Assembly: GCA_028279895.1 (NCBI GenBank)
Contig: JANQMY010000573.1
Span: 1 to 35,605, forward strand
DNA length: 35,605 nt
Reading direction: 5' to 3'
Source: Alphaproteobacteria bacterium
GTDB taxonomy: Bacteria; Pseudomonadota; Alphaproteobacteria; JANQMY01
A model generated the notes under the pieces. It saw only the letters and a list, made by a program, of their open reading frames with translations. It did no database searches and was not told the DNA's origin. Both the position numbers and the translations under genes were made by a program. This document shows positions 24,393-33,173 of the stretch, piece by piece. Numbering within the stretch: position 1 is the first letter of the stretch; the number at the start of each line of letters is the position of its first letter.

Positions 24393-25207
24393 CAGGCCGG
24401 CAGTTCAATCGTCATGCCGTCAAAGGCCGGCTCGACATGAGGCGGCAGTGTGGATTTGAGCGTTTGATAATCCAAATCCACATGCAGATTCGTCAGTACA
24501 CCGCTCTTTGCCTGTGCCCGGCCGATCCATTGGAGGGCCGTTTCCACATTGGCGTGGGTCGGATGACGCGTGTAACGCAAAGCATCCACGATCCAGCAGT
24601 CGAGATCATGCAGCTTATCGAAGCTTTCGTCCGGCAGGTCGACCGCATCGCTCGTGTAGGCCAATGAACCGATGCGGAATCCAAGAGAGTCGATCTTGCC
24701 ATGGTCCTGCCAGAAGGGGATTGCTTCAATCGGCCCCCCTGCCCCGTCAACGATCACCGGCCGCAGATCATCGGAAATCAGGTGGTCGGACAGAATGGGT
24801 GGATAGTCGCTGCCCTCAGGCGTCACAAAGCAATAACCGAAACGGTCCATCAGCACGTCGTGGGTGCGCTTGTCCGCATAAACGTCGACCCGGCGCCACA
24901 TATTAATGGCCACCATGCGCAGATCGTCAATGCCGTGCATCTGGTCGGCGTGTTCATGGGTATACAAAACCGCATCGATCTTCGAGACGTTGGCGTCCAA
25001 CAATTGTTCGCGAATGTCTGGGGACGTGTCGATCAGCACGGTGGTGGGGTCCGGTCCGTCGCCGAAACGTTCCACCAGAAGGGAACAGCGGCGTCGGCGG
25101 TTCTTCGGCTCGTTTGGATCGCAAGCTCCCCAATGGCCGCCAATGCGCGGGACACCACCGGACGACCCACATCCTAGGATGGTAAAGCGGTAAAATGGCC
25201 GGTCCAT
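24392..25207 (-). CDS. MBL-fold metal-dependent hydrolase (PhnP/COG1235-like)
   Basis: The 271-aa protein has the N-terminal FTILGCGSSGGVPRIG and CDPNEPKNRRRR segments typical of COG1235 hydrolases, relatives of PhnP phosphodiesterase. The metal motif reads THEHADQMHGIDDLR; the usual HxHxDH is here HxHxDQ, so one zinc ligand is Gln. Later, TNLHVDLDY carries a conserved His pair region and YTSDAVDLP the bridging Asp. The physiological substrate is unknown; a cyclic phosphodiester is the family precedent. The ATG overlaps the tatD stop (TAATG), and its own stop overlaps the GNAT start. The same gene pair (tatD then MBL) is common in alphaproteobacteria. Confidence 0.87.
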   Translation of the reverse strand: MDRPFYRFTILGCGSSGGVPRIGGHWGACDPNEPKNRRRRCSLLVERFGDGPDPTTVLIDTSPDIREQLLDANVSKIDAVLYTHEHADQMHGIDDLRMVAINMWRRVDVYADKRTHDVLMDRFGYCFVTPEGSDYPPILSDHLISDDLRPVIVDGAGGPIEAIPFWQDHGKIDSLGFRIGSLAYTSDAVDLPDESFDKLHDLDCWIVDALRYTRHPTHANVETALQWIGRAQAKSGVLTNLHVDLDYQTLKSTLPPHVEPAFDGMTIELPA

Positions 25208-25995
25208 TAAGCGGCGCCCTTCTCGGCCGCCTTGCTGAACAAGGTGAAAAAGTTTTCCGTCGTGCGGTCGGCCATATGTTCGGCCGAGACCCCTCGGATT
25301 TCCGCAAGCTTATTTAAGGTGTGCACAACGAAAGACGGTTCGTTCCGCTTGCCGCGGTGCGGCACCGGTGCCAGGAAGGGAGCATCCGTTTCCACGAGCA
25401 ACCGGTCCTCGGGCACGACGCGTGCGATCTCTCTCAGCTCATCTGCGTTTTTGAAGGTCAGGATTCCTGAAAAGGAAATGTATAGGCCTAGCTCGATGGC
25501 CCGCTCGGCCAAAGCGCGGCTGCTGCTGAAACAATGGAGAACGCCGGTAAACGCCGATTGCGCCATGTGACGAGAGAGGATCTCGATCATGTCGTCATCC
25601 GCGTCGCGCGTATGAACGATTAATGGCAGGCCTGTATTCTGGGCGGCGGCGATGTGGGTTTCGAAGCAAGAGCGTTGAATGTCGCGTGGACTGTGATCGT
25701 AATAATAGTCCAAGCCCGTCTCGCCAATGCCGACAACTTTGGGATGGTCCGCGCGTGAAATCAGTTGGTCGCTTGTGGTGTCGGGCTCTTTTTCCGCCTC
25801 ATGAGGGTGAACGCCCACGCTGCAATAAATATTCTCGAACTGCTCCGCCACCCGGAAAACTTTGTCAAAGCCGGCGATGGTGGTGGAGATTGTGACCATG
25901 CGGTCCACATGGGCGCTGCGGGCACGCGCGACCACGTCAACGAGGTCTTCCTCAAAATTGTCGAAATCCAGGTGGCAGTGACTGTCAACGATCAT
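25207..25995 (-). CDS. tatD: TatD family metal-dependent DNase/hydrolase
   Basis: The protein is a TIM-barrel metallo-hydrolase; E. coli TatD is a 3'-5' exonuclease involved in DNA repair. I use the ATG at 25995, giving 262 aa that begin MIVDSHCHLD; the track start TTG at 26025 overlaps the holB stop. Metal ligands are clear: HxH in DSHCHLD, Glu in GIGETGLDYYY, His in VHTRDADD, His in LHCFS and Asp in VETDAPFL. Length fits the family. It directly follows holB, where many alphaproteobacteria place metG between the two. The start lacks a strong ribosome site. Confidence 0.92.
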   Translation of the reverse strand: MIVDSHCHLDFDNFEEDLVDVVARARSAHVDRMVTISTTIAGFDKVFRVAEQFENIYCSVGVHPHEAEKEPDTTSDQLISRADHPKVVGIGETGLDYYYDHSPRDIQRSCFETHIAAAQNTGLPLIVHTRDADDDMIEILSRHMAQSAFTGVLHCFSSSRALAERAIELGLYISFSGILTFKNADELREIARVVPEDRLLVETDAPFLAPVPHRGKRNEPSFVVHTLNKLAEIRGVSAEHMADRTTENFFTLFSKAAEKGAA

Positions 25996-26021
25996 GACGT
26001 GCGCAAGTACCCGGAGTGAGT

Positions 26022-27113
26022 TCAAAATGCAAGCGGCCGGGTGTTGCCGGCACTCACGCTCTTGAGTTGGTTAAAGGCCAGCAGGATCACTTGACGCCGA
26101 TCCAGGGCCACTGCGTCGGCACGGGCAAATAACCTTCGCAGGTTTTCCCACACCAGGAGCCAGTCTTCCAGCGCGCCTGTCTGTGCCACATGGTCTAGGG
26201 TCCGCTTCTCGGCGTTGGACGGAAGTCTGTCTGCGGCTTGTATGGCTGCGCCCTTAATAACCCGTTCCAAAAGGCCGGTCATTAGGGTGACCATCAGCCG
26301 ATACGATTGTTCCGCCGCCGCGGGAGCCAAGCGCTCACCGAACTCCATCACCCTCAGCGGGTCCAAATCCGGCAGGCTCGACATAATGTCGGTGAGTTCC
26401 TGATAGAGCGGCAATCCCCCGTCCGCCGCAAGCTGGTAGGCATAGCCAATGCTGCCGTCGGACAAGGCGGCAATTACCGCACGCCCGTCCACATCCAGAT
26501 CGGGAAATGCCTCGGCCAGGGCGCCTTCAACTACCTCGTTGCTGTGCGCGGTCAGTTTGAGAAGCCGGCATCTGGACCGAATGGTTGCAAGCACCTGTCC
26601 CGGATTATGGGAAATCAACAGAAAAACCGATTGTTCCGGCGGTTCTTCAAGAATTTTGAGTAAAGCGTTGGAAGCGCTGACATTTAGGTCGTCTACGCAA
26701 TCCACAATACAAACGCGCCAGCCGCCCTCCCCCGCATGGGAGCCGAAAAAACCGTTGGTCTTGCGGACCTCATCGACTGGGATGTCGCGCTTCAATTTGC
26801 CGGCCTTGTCGTCCCAAGGGCGCCGCAATAGTAACAGGTCCGTATGCGCCAACGCTTCGATGCGCCGGGCGGCTGGGTCTTCGCGTCCGGCCATGCCCAG
26901 TCTGTCGTGTCGCCCCAGTAGAGTGCGCGCCAATTGGTAGGCCAGCGTTGCTTTGCCGATTCCCTTAGGACCGCTGATCAACCAGGCATGGGGGAAACGG
27001 TCTTGCGATAGCGCATGGTCAATGATCGCCACGGCCTGGTCATGGCCGAAAAACCGATAGACCTCCCGCGGATGCGGGAAGTCACCTAGGCGATCGCTTT
27101 CTAAGGGGTCCAT
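26022..27113 (-). CDS. holB: DNA polymerase III delta' subunit
   Basis: Delta' is part of the clamp loader that places the sliding clamp on DNA. From the ATG at 27113 it has 363 aa; the track begins at a TTG 12 codons upstream, next to the tmk stop, which is also possible. AAA+ features are visible: HAWLISGPKGIGKATLAYQLA with the P-loop, VCIVDCVDDLNVSASNALLKILEEPP as the Walker B/sensor region, and TIRSRCRLLKL with the SRC sensor motif. It sits between tmk and tatD on one strand with gaps of about 37 and 26 bp, so the run tmk-holB-tatD-MBL-GNAT probably forms one transcript. The tmk-holB pair is widely conserved. Confidence 0.93.
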   Translation of the reverse strand: MDPLESDRLGDFPHPREVYRFFGHDQAVAIIDHALSQDRFPHAWLISGPKGIGKATLAYQLARTLLGRHDRLGMAGREDPAARRIEALAHTDLLLLRRPWDDKAGKLKRDIPVDEVRKTNGFFGSHAGEGGWRVCIVDCVDDLNVSASNALLKILEEPPEQSVFLLISHNPGQVLATIRSRCRLLKLTAHSNEVVEGALAEAFPDLDVDGRAVIAALSDGSIGYAYQLAADGGLPLYQELTDIMSSLPDLDPLRVMEFGERLAPAAAEQSYRLMVTLMTGLLERVIKGAAIQAADRLPSNAEKRTLDHVAQTGALEDWLLVWENLRRLFARADAVALDRRQVILLAFNQLKSVSAGNTRPLAF

Positions 27114-27150
27114 GGACCAGACTATTGAGAGGCGGTTGGTGGATTTCAAC

Positions 27151-27786
27151 CTATTTTTGAAGCAAGCGGTCTCTCACGCAGCGCCAAATCTGATCCCCGA
27201 CCGGTTCGGGTGCTTGATCGGCATCTATGAGAACACAGCGTGACCTATGCTGATCGGCCAGATCGCGAAAGGCGGTGGCTAAGTTTTGATGCCACGCCAG
27301 TGGAAACTTCTCAAAACGGTCCTCATTGCCTGTCCGCGTGTGCGTGCGGGTCAGTGCGGCCTGTGGATCCATATCCAGCACAAAGGTCAGGTCGGGCATG
27401 GTATCGCCCACGACCAATGCGGTGAGTCGGTCTAAATCGCTGCGGGCCATGCCGCGCGCCGCCCCTTGGTAGACATAAGTTGAATCAACAAAACGGTCGC
27501 ACAGCACCCACTCTCCCCGGGCAAGCGCCGGACGGATCACCGTTGAAAGAAGATCTTGGCGCGCGGCAAACAAAAGCAGCGTCTCGCTCACCACATCCCA
27601 GCGGCCGGGGTCGCCTGTCACCAATAGGGCACGGATGTCTTCGGCACCAGGAGAGCCGCCGGGCTCTCGGGTTACGAGGTGCGTAACACCTTTTCTCTCA
27701 AGGTGTTGCGATAAGAGTTTGATTTGCGTCGATTTTCCGACACCTTCACCGCCTTCAAACGTAATGAAGCGGCCGGCATTAGCCAT
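27151..27786 (-). CDS. tmk: Thymidylate kinase
   Basis: Tmk phosphorylates dTMP to dTDP with ATP. The 211-aa length is normal. The P-loop FEGGEGVGKST is at about 9-19, the dTMP-binding VTREPGGSPGAEDIR follows near 38-52, and DRFVDSTYVYQGAARG (about 98-113) is the conserved DR(Y/F) block with the catalytic Arg. The lid region RTGNEDRFEKF resembles type II enzymes with basic residues in the lid. The start overlaps the end of the carboxypeptidase gene by 8 bp, which suggests coupled expression in the cell-wall and replication run. Confidence 0.96.
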   Translation of the reverse strand: MANAGRFITFEGGEGVGKSTQIKLLSQHLERKGVTHLVTREPGGSPGAEDIRALLVTGDPGRWDVVSETLLLFAARQDLLSTVIRPALARGEWVLCDRFVDSTYVYQGAARGMARSDLDRLTALVVGDTMPDLTFVLDMDPQAALTRTHTRTGNEDRFEKFPLAWHQNLATAFRDLADQHRSRCVLIDADQAPEPVGDQIWRCVRDRLLQK

Positions 27787-28969
27787 CGCTGGCGTCGGTC
27801 GCGTCGGAGACCTGCTGGGGCTTTGGCAAGAGCAAGTGTTTCAAAGCCGTGCCCATCTGGCCGAAGACACCGGTGCGCGCCACGTCTTCCGTGGGAAAGA
27901 CCGCATATTCTTGGGGCGGTAAACCCGGCGCTGAAATCGTCAGCGTGGCGACCCGCTGCGATGCGCTGACCGGTGCCGGCAGCGGGCCGTCATAGGTCAC
28001 AACGGCTTTGATGTTTTTCCGGGCGCGGCGATGCATGACCACGGAGATGGGCTCACGTACTTCCAGACCGACGCTTCGCTTTTGGCCGTTCCACACTTTC
28101 GCCTTGTCGATTTTCGCGCCGGCGGCATAGAGGTCATAGTCTTTGAACTCCCGAAAACCGATATCCAACAAGCGCTTGGACTCGATTTTTCGTGCTTTTT
28201 CTGACTCAAGGCCGTTTACCACCACAATCAGCCGCCGGCCCTTGCGTTCCGCTGAACCGACCAGGCCATAGCCCGATGCCTCGGTATGGCCGGTTTTCAA
28301 CCCGTCGGCCGTATCGTCCACATAGAGCAGCGGATTGCGGTTCGGCTGGCGGATGCCTTCCCAGGTGAATTCCATCTCCTGGTAATATTTGTAGTATTGC
28401 TGGTGGTTTTCGACGATGTGGCGCGCCAGCAGGGCCAAGTCCTTGGCGGTGGTCAAGTGCTCGGGATCGGGCCAGCCGGTCGAGTTCTTGAATGTGGTGT
28501 TTTCCATGCCGATCTCGAGCGCGCGTTCGGTCATCATTTCCGCGAAACGGCTCTCGGTACCGGCCAGCGCTTCTGCCACGACAATGCAGGCATCGTTGCC
28601 CGATTGCACGATAATGCCGCGCAGCAGGTCTTCGACCCGGATCTGAGTGCCCTCCTGCACCCACATCTTGGACCCGCCCTTCTTCCAGGCGTTCACGCTG
28701 ACAAAAAACTTGTCATCCAAGGACAGTTCGCCTTCCTTCAGGCGGTCGAAGACAAGCAGTGCCGTCATCAGCTTTGTCATCGAGGCCGGCGCCATCAGGG
28801 TGTCGCCCTCTTTATCGTAAAGAACCTTGCCCGTTCGGGCATCCATCAGCAGCGCAAAATTTGCCTGCGTGTCGACCTCTTGGGCCGATACGGGCGCGGC
28901 AAAACCGAGCGCGACAGTAAAAACGACGATGTAGGCAGAAGCGAAACGATCAAGAATGAACCGAACCAT
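27779..28969 (-). CDS. D-alanyl-D-alanine carboxypeptidase (PBP5/6 type)
   Basis: This exported penicillin-binding protein trims the terminal D-Ala from peptidoglycan stem peptides. It has 396 aa, with a signal peptide cut near VSAQ (residue 30). The serine-protease-like triad is complete: SMTK with Ser63 and Lys66, SGN at 123-125, and KTG at 225-227. The N-terminal catalytic domain is followed by a PBP5-type C-terminal beta domain (about 280-370). A terminal amphipathic helix with HLLLPKPQ may bind the inner membrane. The ATG at 28969 follows AAGGA. It overlaps tmk by 8 bp; this gene order is common in alphaproteobacteria. The symbol dacA or dacC cannot be chosen from sequence alone. Confidence 0.95.
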   Translation of the reverse strand: MVRFILDRFASAYIVVFTVALGFAAPVSAQEVDTQANFALLMDARTGKVLYDKEGDTLMAPASMTKLMTALLVFDRLKEGELSLDDKFFVSVNAWKKGGSKMWVQEGTQIRVEDLLRGIIVQSGNDACIVVAEALAGTESRFAEMMTERALEIGMENTTFKNSTGWPDPEHLTTAKDLALLARHIVENHQQYYKYYQEMEFTWEGIRQPNRNPLLYVDDTADGLKTGHTEASGYGLVGSAERKGRRLIVVVNGLESEKARKIESKRLLDIGFREFKDYDLYAAGAKIDKAKVWNGQKRSVGLEVREPISVVMHRRARKNIKAVVTYDGPLPAPVSASQRVATLTISAPGLPPQEYAVFPTEDVARTGVFGQMGTALKHLLLPKPQQVSDATDASDG

Positions 28970-29089
28970 GATGTCCTTCTCGGTGTTAGGCGGGGCGGAG
29001 ACGCATATGTCCCCGAAAGCCCTTTCTGTATCAGCCGCTAGAAGATAGTTAGCAAATCCTAACCGGCGGTTACGCGTGGCGACCCATCG

Positions 29090-30010
29090 TTAATCGACGA
29101 TGATCCGGGCATCATTATGGCCAAGAGCCACCACCTGCTCGAGGGTCTCGTCGGCGTCTTCGAGGGTCGTCATCGGGCCCAAGCGAACTTGATAGTAGTT
29201 CCGGCCCCCAAGGTCCTTCCGCCTGACTTTGACCGGCTGGCCCACCGTCTCGAGTTTACCGGCCAGCCGCTTTGCGTTGTCGGGGGCGACGAATGCACCG
29301 GCCTGAACATAAAGATCGGTGGAACTCGGTACTGGGACCACATTGACATCCCCTGCCGAAGAGTCCGGCGCAGGTGTGGGGGCGGCGGGTCGTACCAGTT
29401 CTGCCGGCGCGGCCACTTTCACGCCCGGCACGGCGGGAAGTACCTGCTGGGAGACTTGAGCCACGGGCGCTGCCTGGGCGGCCAATCGCTCTTTCCGGCT
29501 GGTTCTCGGTTTCTCGACGAATTCGGATTCCATATCTGCCCGGCCGAGAAAGGTCACCCGCACCTTGGCCGTGCCCTGCTCGTGGAAGCCCAACAGTTTG
29601 GAAGCGTGTTTCGAGACGTCTATGATTCGACCTTTACGGAAAGGTCCCCGATCATTCACACGTAAGACCAACGACTTGCCGTTCTCGAGATTGGTGACCC
29701 GCACTCTGGTGGGCATGGGCAAGGTGGGATGCGCGGCCGTCAGGGCGTTCATATCGTATATTTCGCCGTTGGCCGTCAGGTTGCCGTGGAAGTCCCGGCC
29801 ATACCAGGAGGCTACGCCCGTATAGTCGTAATCCGGGTCTTCTCGGGGGTAATACCAAACTCCATCGATTTTATACGGGGTGCCGACTTTGTAGACACCG
29901 CCACCGGTACTCGAGGGTTGTTGGGTCTGCACACACCCGGCAAGGAAAAGCCCCGCCGCAACAAAAATCGCGTAGCGGCGTAGCAAAACGGAAAACTGCA
30001 TAAAACTCAT
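29090..30010 (-). CDS. rlpA: RlpA-family septal lytic transglycosylase-like lipoprotein with SPOR domain
   Basis: The 306-aa protein is an outer-membrane lipoprotein with lipobox LAGC, Cys26. A double-psi beta-barrel domain (about 62-155) has TGVASWYGRDFHGNLTANG, ALTAAHPTLPMPTRVRV and VNDRGPFRKGRIIDVS, the classical RlpA motifs. A proline/alanine-rich linker leads to a C-terminal SPOR domain (about 228-306, YVQAGAFVAPDNAKRL and YYQVRLGPM) that recruits proteins to division-site glycan lacking stem peptides. In Pseudomonas, RlpA cleaves such naked glycan strands. It lies between mltB and the carboxypeptidase gene, a wall-remodelling cluster. No strong ribosome site is seen before its ATG. Confidence 0.95.
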   Translation of the reverse strand: MSFMQFSVLLRRYAIFVAAGLFLAGCVQTQQPSSTGGGVYKVGTPYKIDGVWYYPREDPDYDYTGVASWYGRDFHGNLTANGEIYDMNALTAAHPTLPMPTRVRVTNLENGKSLVLRVNDRGPFRKGRIIDVSKHASKLLGFHEQGTAKVRVTFLGRADMESEFVEKPRTSRKERLAAQAAPVAQVSQQVLPAVPGVKVAAPAELVRPAAPTPAPDSSAGDVNVVPVPSSTDLYVQAGAFVAPDNAKRLAGKLETVGQPVKVRRKDLGGRNYYQVRLGPMTTLEDADETLEQVVALGHNDARIIVD

Positions 30011-30081
30011 CTGGGTGAAAACTCGCTTTGTCGGGGTTAAGCGACCGGTTAATTCGCAAACCGCAGAATCACCCGGAAACT

Positions 30082-31092
30082 CTACTGTTGCCCGATGCGG
30101 TCAGCAAGGTGTCCTACGGCCAGGGCGAAATAGGTAGACCGGTTCCATTTCAGCGTCGTTCGATAGTTGTCGTAAACGATGAATACATCGTTTTTGTCAT
30201 CGCCCGGCTGAACCAATGACGCTTCCAAGTCGGCGACTGGTAAATCCCTGCCGTCGGGCCGGCGCACCCCTAAGGCCTGCCACTCGGAAAGTGTCTTGGT
30301 TACCTCCAACGAAATGAGAGAGCGATCAAATTGCGCGGGTAACCGCACCGCCCTGCCCCATGTTTGATCGCCCTTCCAGCCGGATCGGCTCAGGTAATTG
30401 GCCGCCGACGCGAAGACATCGTCCCGGGTGGTCCAAATGTCACGCCGCCCGTCTTTGTCAAAATCGACGGCAAACCGCAGGAAGCTCGACGGCATAAACT
30501 GGGTTTGGCCCATCGCCCCCGCCCATGACCCCTTCATGCGATGAGGCTGAATGTGTTTTTCATCAAGGATTTGCAGGGCATTAAGTAACTCACCTCTGAA
30601 GAACTGAGAGCGCCGCCCGTCATGCGCCAAAGTGGCCAGCGCATGGGGCACCGAGAATCCCCCGGTAATGCGGCCGAAATCGGACTCGATGCCCCAAAAG
30701 GCGACCAGGAACCGCGGCTGAACCTCAAATTCCTTCGAAACTTTTTCCAGGATCTCTTTGTTTTCACGTAATAAACGGCGGCCGGTATCAACGCGACTCT
30801 TAGGAACGGTTCTCGTCAGATATTGTCGGAAGGTCAGCGTGAATTCCGGCTGGCTGCGATCCAGTTCAATCACCCTAGGAATCGGCTGTGCCGTGGACAG
30901 TGCTGCTTCAAAGGTTTCTTCCGTGATGCCCTTAGAGAGCGCTTCGCTTTTCAATTCGGCAAGCCAGTCGGCGAATGGCAGCTGTTCCTCTTCTGCCGGC
31001 GCGGCCTGCGGTTCGACGGGCTGAGCACATCCCGCAGTCGCCCCCAACATCAACACGGCAAGCGCCCCCGCCGCACGCACAACAAACCTCAT
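30082..31092 (-). CDS. mltB: Membrane-bound lytic murein transglycosylase B
   Basis: MltB cleaves the beta-1,4 bond between MurNAc and GlcNAc in peptidoglycan, forming a 1,6-anhydro end. From the ATG at 31092, behind GGAG, the protein has 336 aa; the track start 37 codons earlier hides the signal peptide. The lipobox is ATAGC with Cys22, so it should sit in the outer membrane. Catalytic Glu is in AFWGIESDFGRITGGF, and MGQTQFMPSSFLRFAVDFDKD is the diagnostic MltB block. The C-terminal part YDNYRTTLKWNRSTYFALAVG fits the family. It is the first gene of the minus-strand wall cluster, divergent from the FapF-like gene. Confidence 0.94.
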   Translation of the reverse strand: MRFVVRAAGALAVLMLGATAGCAQPVEPQAAPAEEEQLPFADWLAELKSEALSKGITEETFEAALSTAQPIPRVIELDRSQPEFTLTFRQYLTRTVPKSRVDTGRRLLRENKEILEKVSKEFEVQPRFLVAFWGIESDFGRITGGFSVPHALATLAHDGRRSQFFRGELLNALQILDEKHIQPHRMKGSWAGAMGQTQFMPSSFLRFAVDFDKDGRRDIWTTRDDVFASAANYLSRSGWKGDQTWGRAVRLPAQFDRSLISLEVTKTLSEWQALGVRRPDGRDLPVADLEASLVQPGDDKNDVFIVYDNYRTTLKWNRSTYFALAVGHLADRIGQQ

Positions 31093-31517
31093 GGCCCAAC
31101 TCCGTTCGTTTTCTTTAGCCGGGCCGCTCCCACACAGCGCCCAATCGACCGGTTTCGGATTATGCATGCAATGAACGGTTTGAGAACCGGCTTCGCATTG
31201 CAATTTACCAATTGCGGAGGGAGTGGCGCATAAAGGTTAAAGTAATAAAACCATGCGACTCTTCGCGCCGAAGTGACGGGAGTTTTTGGCGCGAATGCGG
31301 CGTTCCATGTGGTATAAAACCGCACATTGCCTGGCGAATCGTGGTAGGCAGCTTCGGAACGTACGCGGACAATTCAGCTCTAATAGACCATTCGGTTTAT
31401 CGTATTCACGTCGCTTTGGGTTGTTTGGAAGGTCTAAGAAGGCTGACTAAATAGCTCGTTTTAAAAGCAAATTGAGTGTGTCCTAAGATTCTGAATGAGG
31501 GAGAGGGGGCGCGAAAC
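31093..31517. promoter_or_regulatory. Divergent 425-bp promoter region, mltB / FapF-like gene
   Basis: No gene is seen. The region lies between two divergent starts and must hold both promoters. GCAATT (31200-31205) and AATTGC (31210-31215) form a small inverted repeat that could be an operator. The rest is unassigned. A strong ribosome site GAGGGAGAGGGGG at 31497-31509 belongs to the FapF-like gene. Confidence 0.5.
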
Positions 31518-33005
31518 GTGTCAACACACAACCAAAGTAAGCAGCGACCGAATTGGCGTAAGCTATGCGTCGTTGCCGCTGTTGGAATAGGTTTGAGCGC
31601 CTGTGCAGGTGTTCAGAACGACTCCCAACGCGTTGAAAATGAACCGAAAGCAAGCCAATCCACGACCAAGCAAGGGGATAATTTGGCGAGCTTATCAACG
31701 GAACTCGATGCGCAAAAGCAAGCGCTGAGGGTCCAGCAAGACCGCATTTCGCAGTTAGAACAGCGCATTGAAGCCCAGCGTGCGACGCAAGCTTCAGTAC
31801 AATCGGCTGACTATGCGGCCGGCGGCGAGCAAGACGTACCGATCTATTCGCTGCCGGAGCAAAACAGCCTAAAGTCGCCTTATCGTGACCAGGGCCCTGT
31901 CCGTCAGGCGAGCTGGGTCAACCCGGCTCAACGAGGCCAAGCGACTCAAGGCTATCAGACGGTTGCGGATGAAAATGAGAGCGGCAGCGGGCGCGAATTT
32001 GTCGGGGAACGTCCCCCGGTAGAGGAAGAAGAGCGTCCGCCTGAAATCTTGGCGTTGGCCGATTCTGGTGGCGTTTTGACCCCCAAGGGTGTTTTGACGA
32101 TCGATCCGGCCATCACCTACTCCAATAGTAACGTGAGCCAATTCAGCTTCCGCGGTGTTCAAATCCTGGATGCGTTTTTGATTGGTGCCATTGAGGCCAC
32201 CGAGTCCGATCGTGACTTTATTTCGGCCTCTATTGCCGCCCGCTACGGCGTCACCGACCGCTTGGAAGTGTCGGTGCAAGTGCCGGGCGTTTACCGTAAT
32301 GACGATATTGTCGAAACCAACGTGACCAGCGTCTCGACCACCTCAACCAGTGATGAAGAGACACTGGAGGCGTTTGGTTTGGGCGACATCGATTTCGGCC
32401 TGCAGTATCAGCTCAATAAGGGCAAGAACAACTGGCCCTTCTTTGTGGCCAATGTGCGTGCCCGGGCCCCCACAGGCGAAGGTCCGTTCGATGTTGATCG
32501 GGAAGGCTTCACTCCAACGGAGTCGACGACCGGTTCCGGCTTCTGGACGATCCAGCCGAGCATTACGGTCATTAAGCCGACCGACCCCTTGGTCTATTTC
32601 GGTAACTTCAGCTACCTCTACAATAAGAAGACCAGGCCGGATGCGGCCGTCAGTGCCACCCAGGTGGCCAATGAGTTCGATCCCGGTGATTCCATCGGCG
32701 TGAGCTTTGGCGCCGCGTTGGGCATTACGGAGAAGGTGTCGGCGAGCATGAGCTACCAGCACTTCTACATCTTCCCGTCCGAGCAGACGTCGACGATCTT
32801 CACGCCGTCATTGGTCGGACCCGGTGTCGACGAAACCACCGCTATCTCCCGCACGGGGGATTTGCAAGTGGGCACGCTGAATTTCGCTCTGAACAACCGC
32901 TTGAAGCGGGGGTCTGCAAGCCTGCAGGTCGGTGTCGGCGTGACGGAAGATGCGCCCGACATCGCGGTGACCTTCAGACGTCCGCTCAATTTCCGGCTCA
33001 ACTAG
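31518..33005 (+). CDS. FapF-like outer-membrane protein with coiled coil (amyloid secretion)
   Basis: From a GTG at 31518, placed well behind GAGGGAGAGGGGG, the product has 495 aa. The track start 14 codons upstream lacks this spacing. A lipobox-like LSAC ends at Cys29, so the protein may be lipidated. A coiled coil (about 50-90, ELDAQKQALRVQQDRISQLE) is followed by an acidic linker, then a long beta-strand-rich barrel (about 180-495) with GVLTIDPAITYSNS, FSFRGVQILDAFLIGAIE and ARYGVTDRLEVSVQVPG. This order of coiled coil, linker and barrel is that of Pseudomonas FapF, the exporter for Fap amyloid subunits. It converges on the other fap-like genes instead of following them. Homology is by motif recall. 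Confidence 0.8.
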   Translation: MSTHNQSKQRPNWRKLCVVAAVGIGLSACAGVQNDSQRVENEPKASQSTTKQGDNLASLSTELDAQKQALRVQQDRISQLEQRIEAQRATQASVQSADYAAGGEQDVPIYSLPEQNSLKSPYRDQGPVRQASWVNPAQRGQATQGYQTVADENESGSGREFVGERPPVEEEERPPEILALADSGGVLTPKGVLTIDPAITYSNSNVSQFSFRGVQILDAFLIGAIEATESDRDFISASIAARYGVTDRLEVSVQVPGVYRNDDIVETNVTSVSTTSTSDEETLEAFGLGDIDFGLQYQLNKGKNNWPFFVANVRARAPTGEGPFDVDREGFTPTESTTGSGFWTIQPSITVIKPTDPLVYFGNFSYLYNKKTRPDAAVSATQVANEFDPGDSIGVSFGAALGITEKVSASMSYQHFYIFPSEQTSTIFTPSLVGPGVDETTAISRTGDLQVGTLNFALNNRLKRGSASLQVGVGVTEDAPDIAVTFRRPLNFRLN

Positions 33006-33015
33006 AGACAAATAT

Positions 33016-33078
33016 CTGGTCCGTGTCAGTGGACCAGTCGGTTACAAGAAGGCGGTGCCCATCGGCACCGCCTTTTTT
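33016..33078 (+). terminator. Strong terminator after the FapF-like gene
   Basis: AAGGCGGTGCC (33049-33059) and GGCACCGCCTT (33064-33074) form a perfect 11-bp stem with a CATC loop, then run into TTTTTT. An extra hairpin, CTGGTCC (33016-33022) with GGACCAG (33031-33037), lies just upstream. Confidence 0.92.
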
Positions 33079-33117
33079 CGTTCGCCGGCCGATGTGCCCT
33101 CTCCGCCCCCGCGTGAC

Positions 33118-33143
33118 AAAAAAAGGGCGGTTCAAAGTGAACC
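33118..33143 (-). terminator. Candidate terminator for the minus-strand fap-like genes
   Basis: On the minus strand, GGTTCA and TGAACC form a 6-bp stem with a CTT loop, followed by GCCC and a run of seven T. It lies about 30 bp after the stop of the 259-aa gene. The stem is short and the spacing to the T run is not ideal. Confidence 0.6.
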
Positions 33144-33173
33144 CAGCTACACGCTCGGAAGCCTTCGAGAGAC

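Noticed and set aside
28286-29041. 251-aa plus-strand ORF
   Set aside because: It is antisense to the carboxypeptidase gene that has complete SxxK, SxN and KTG motifs.
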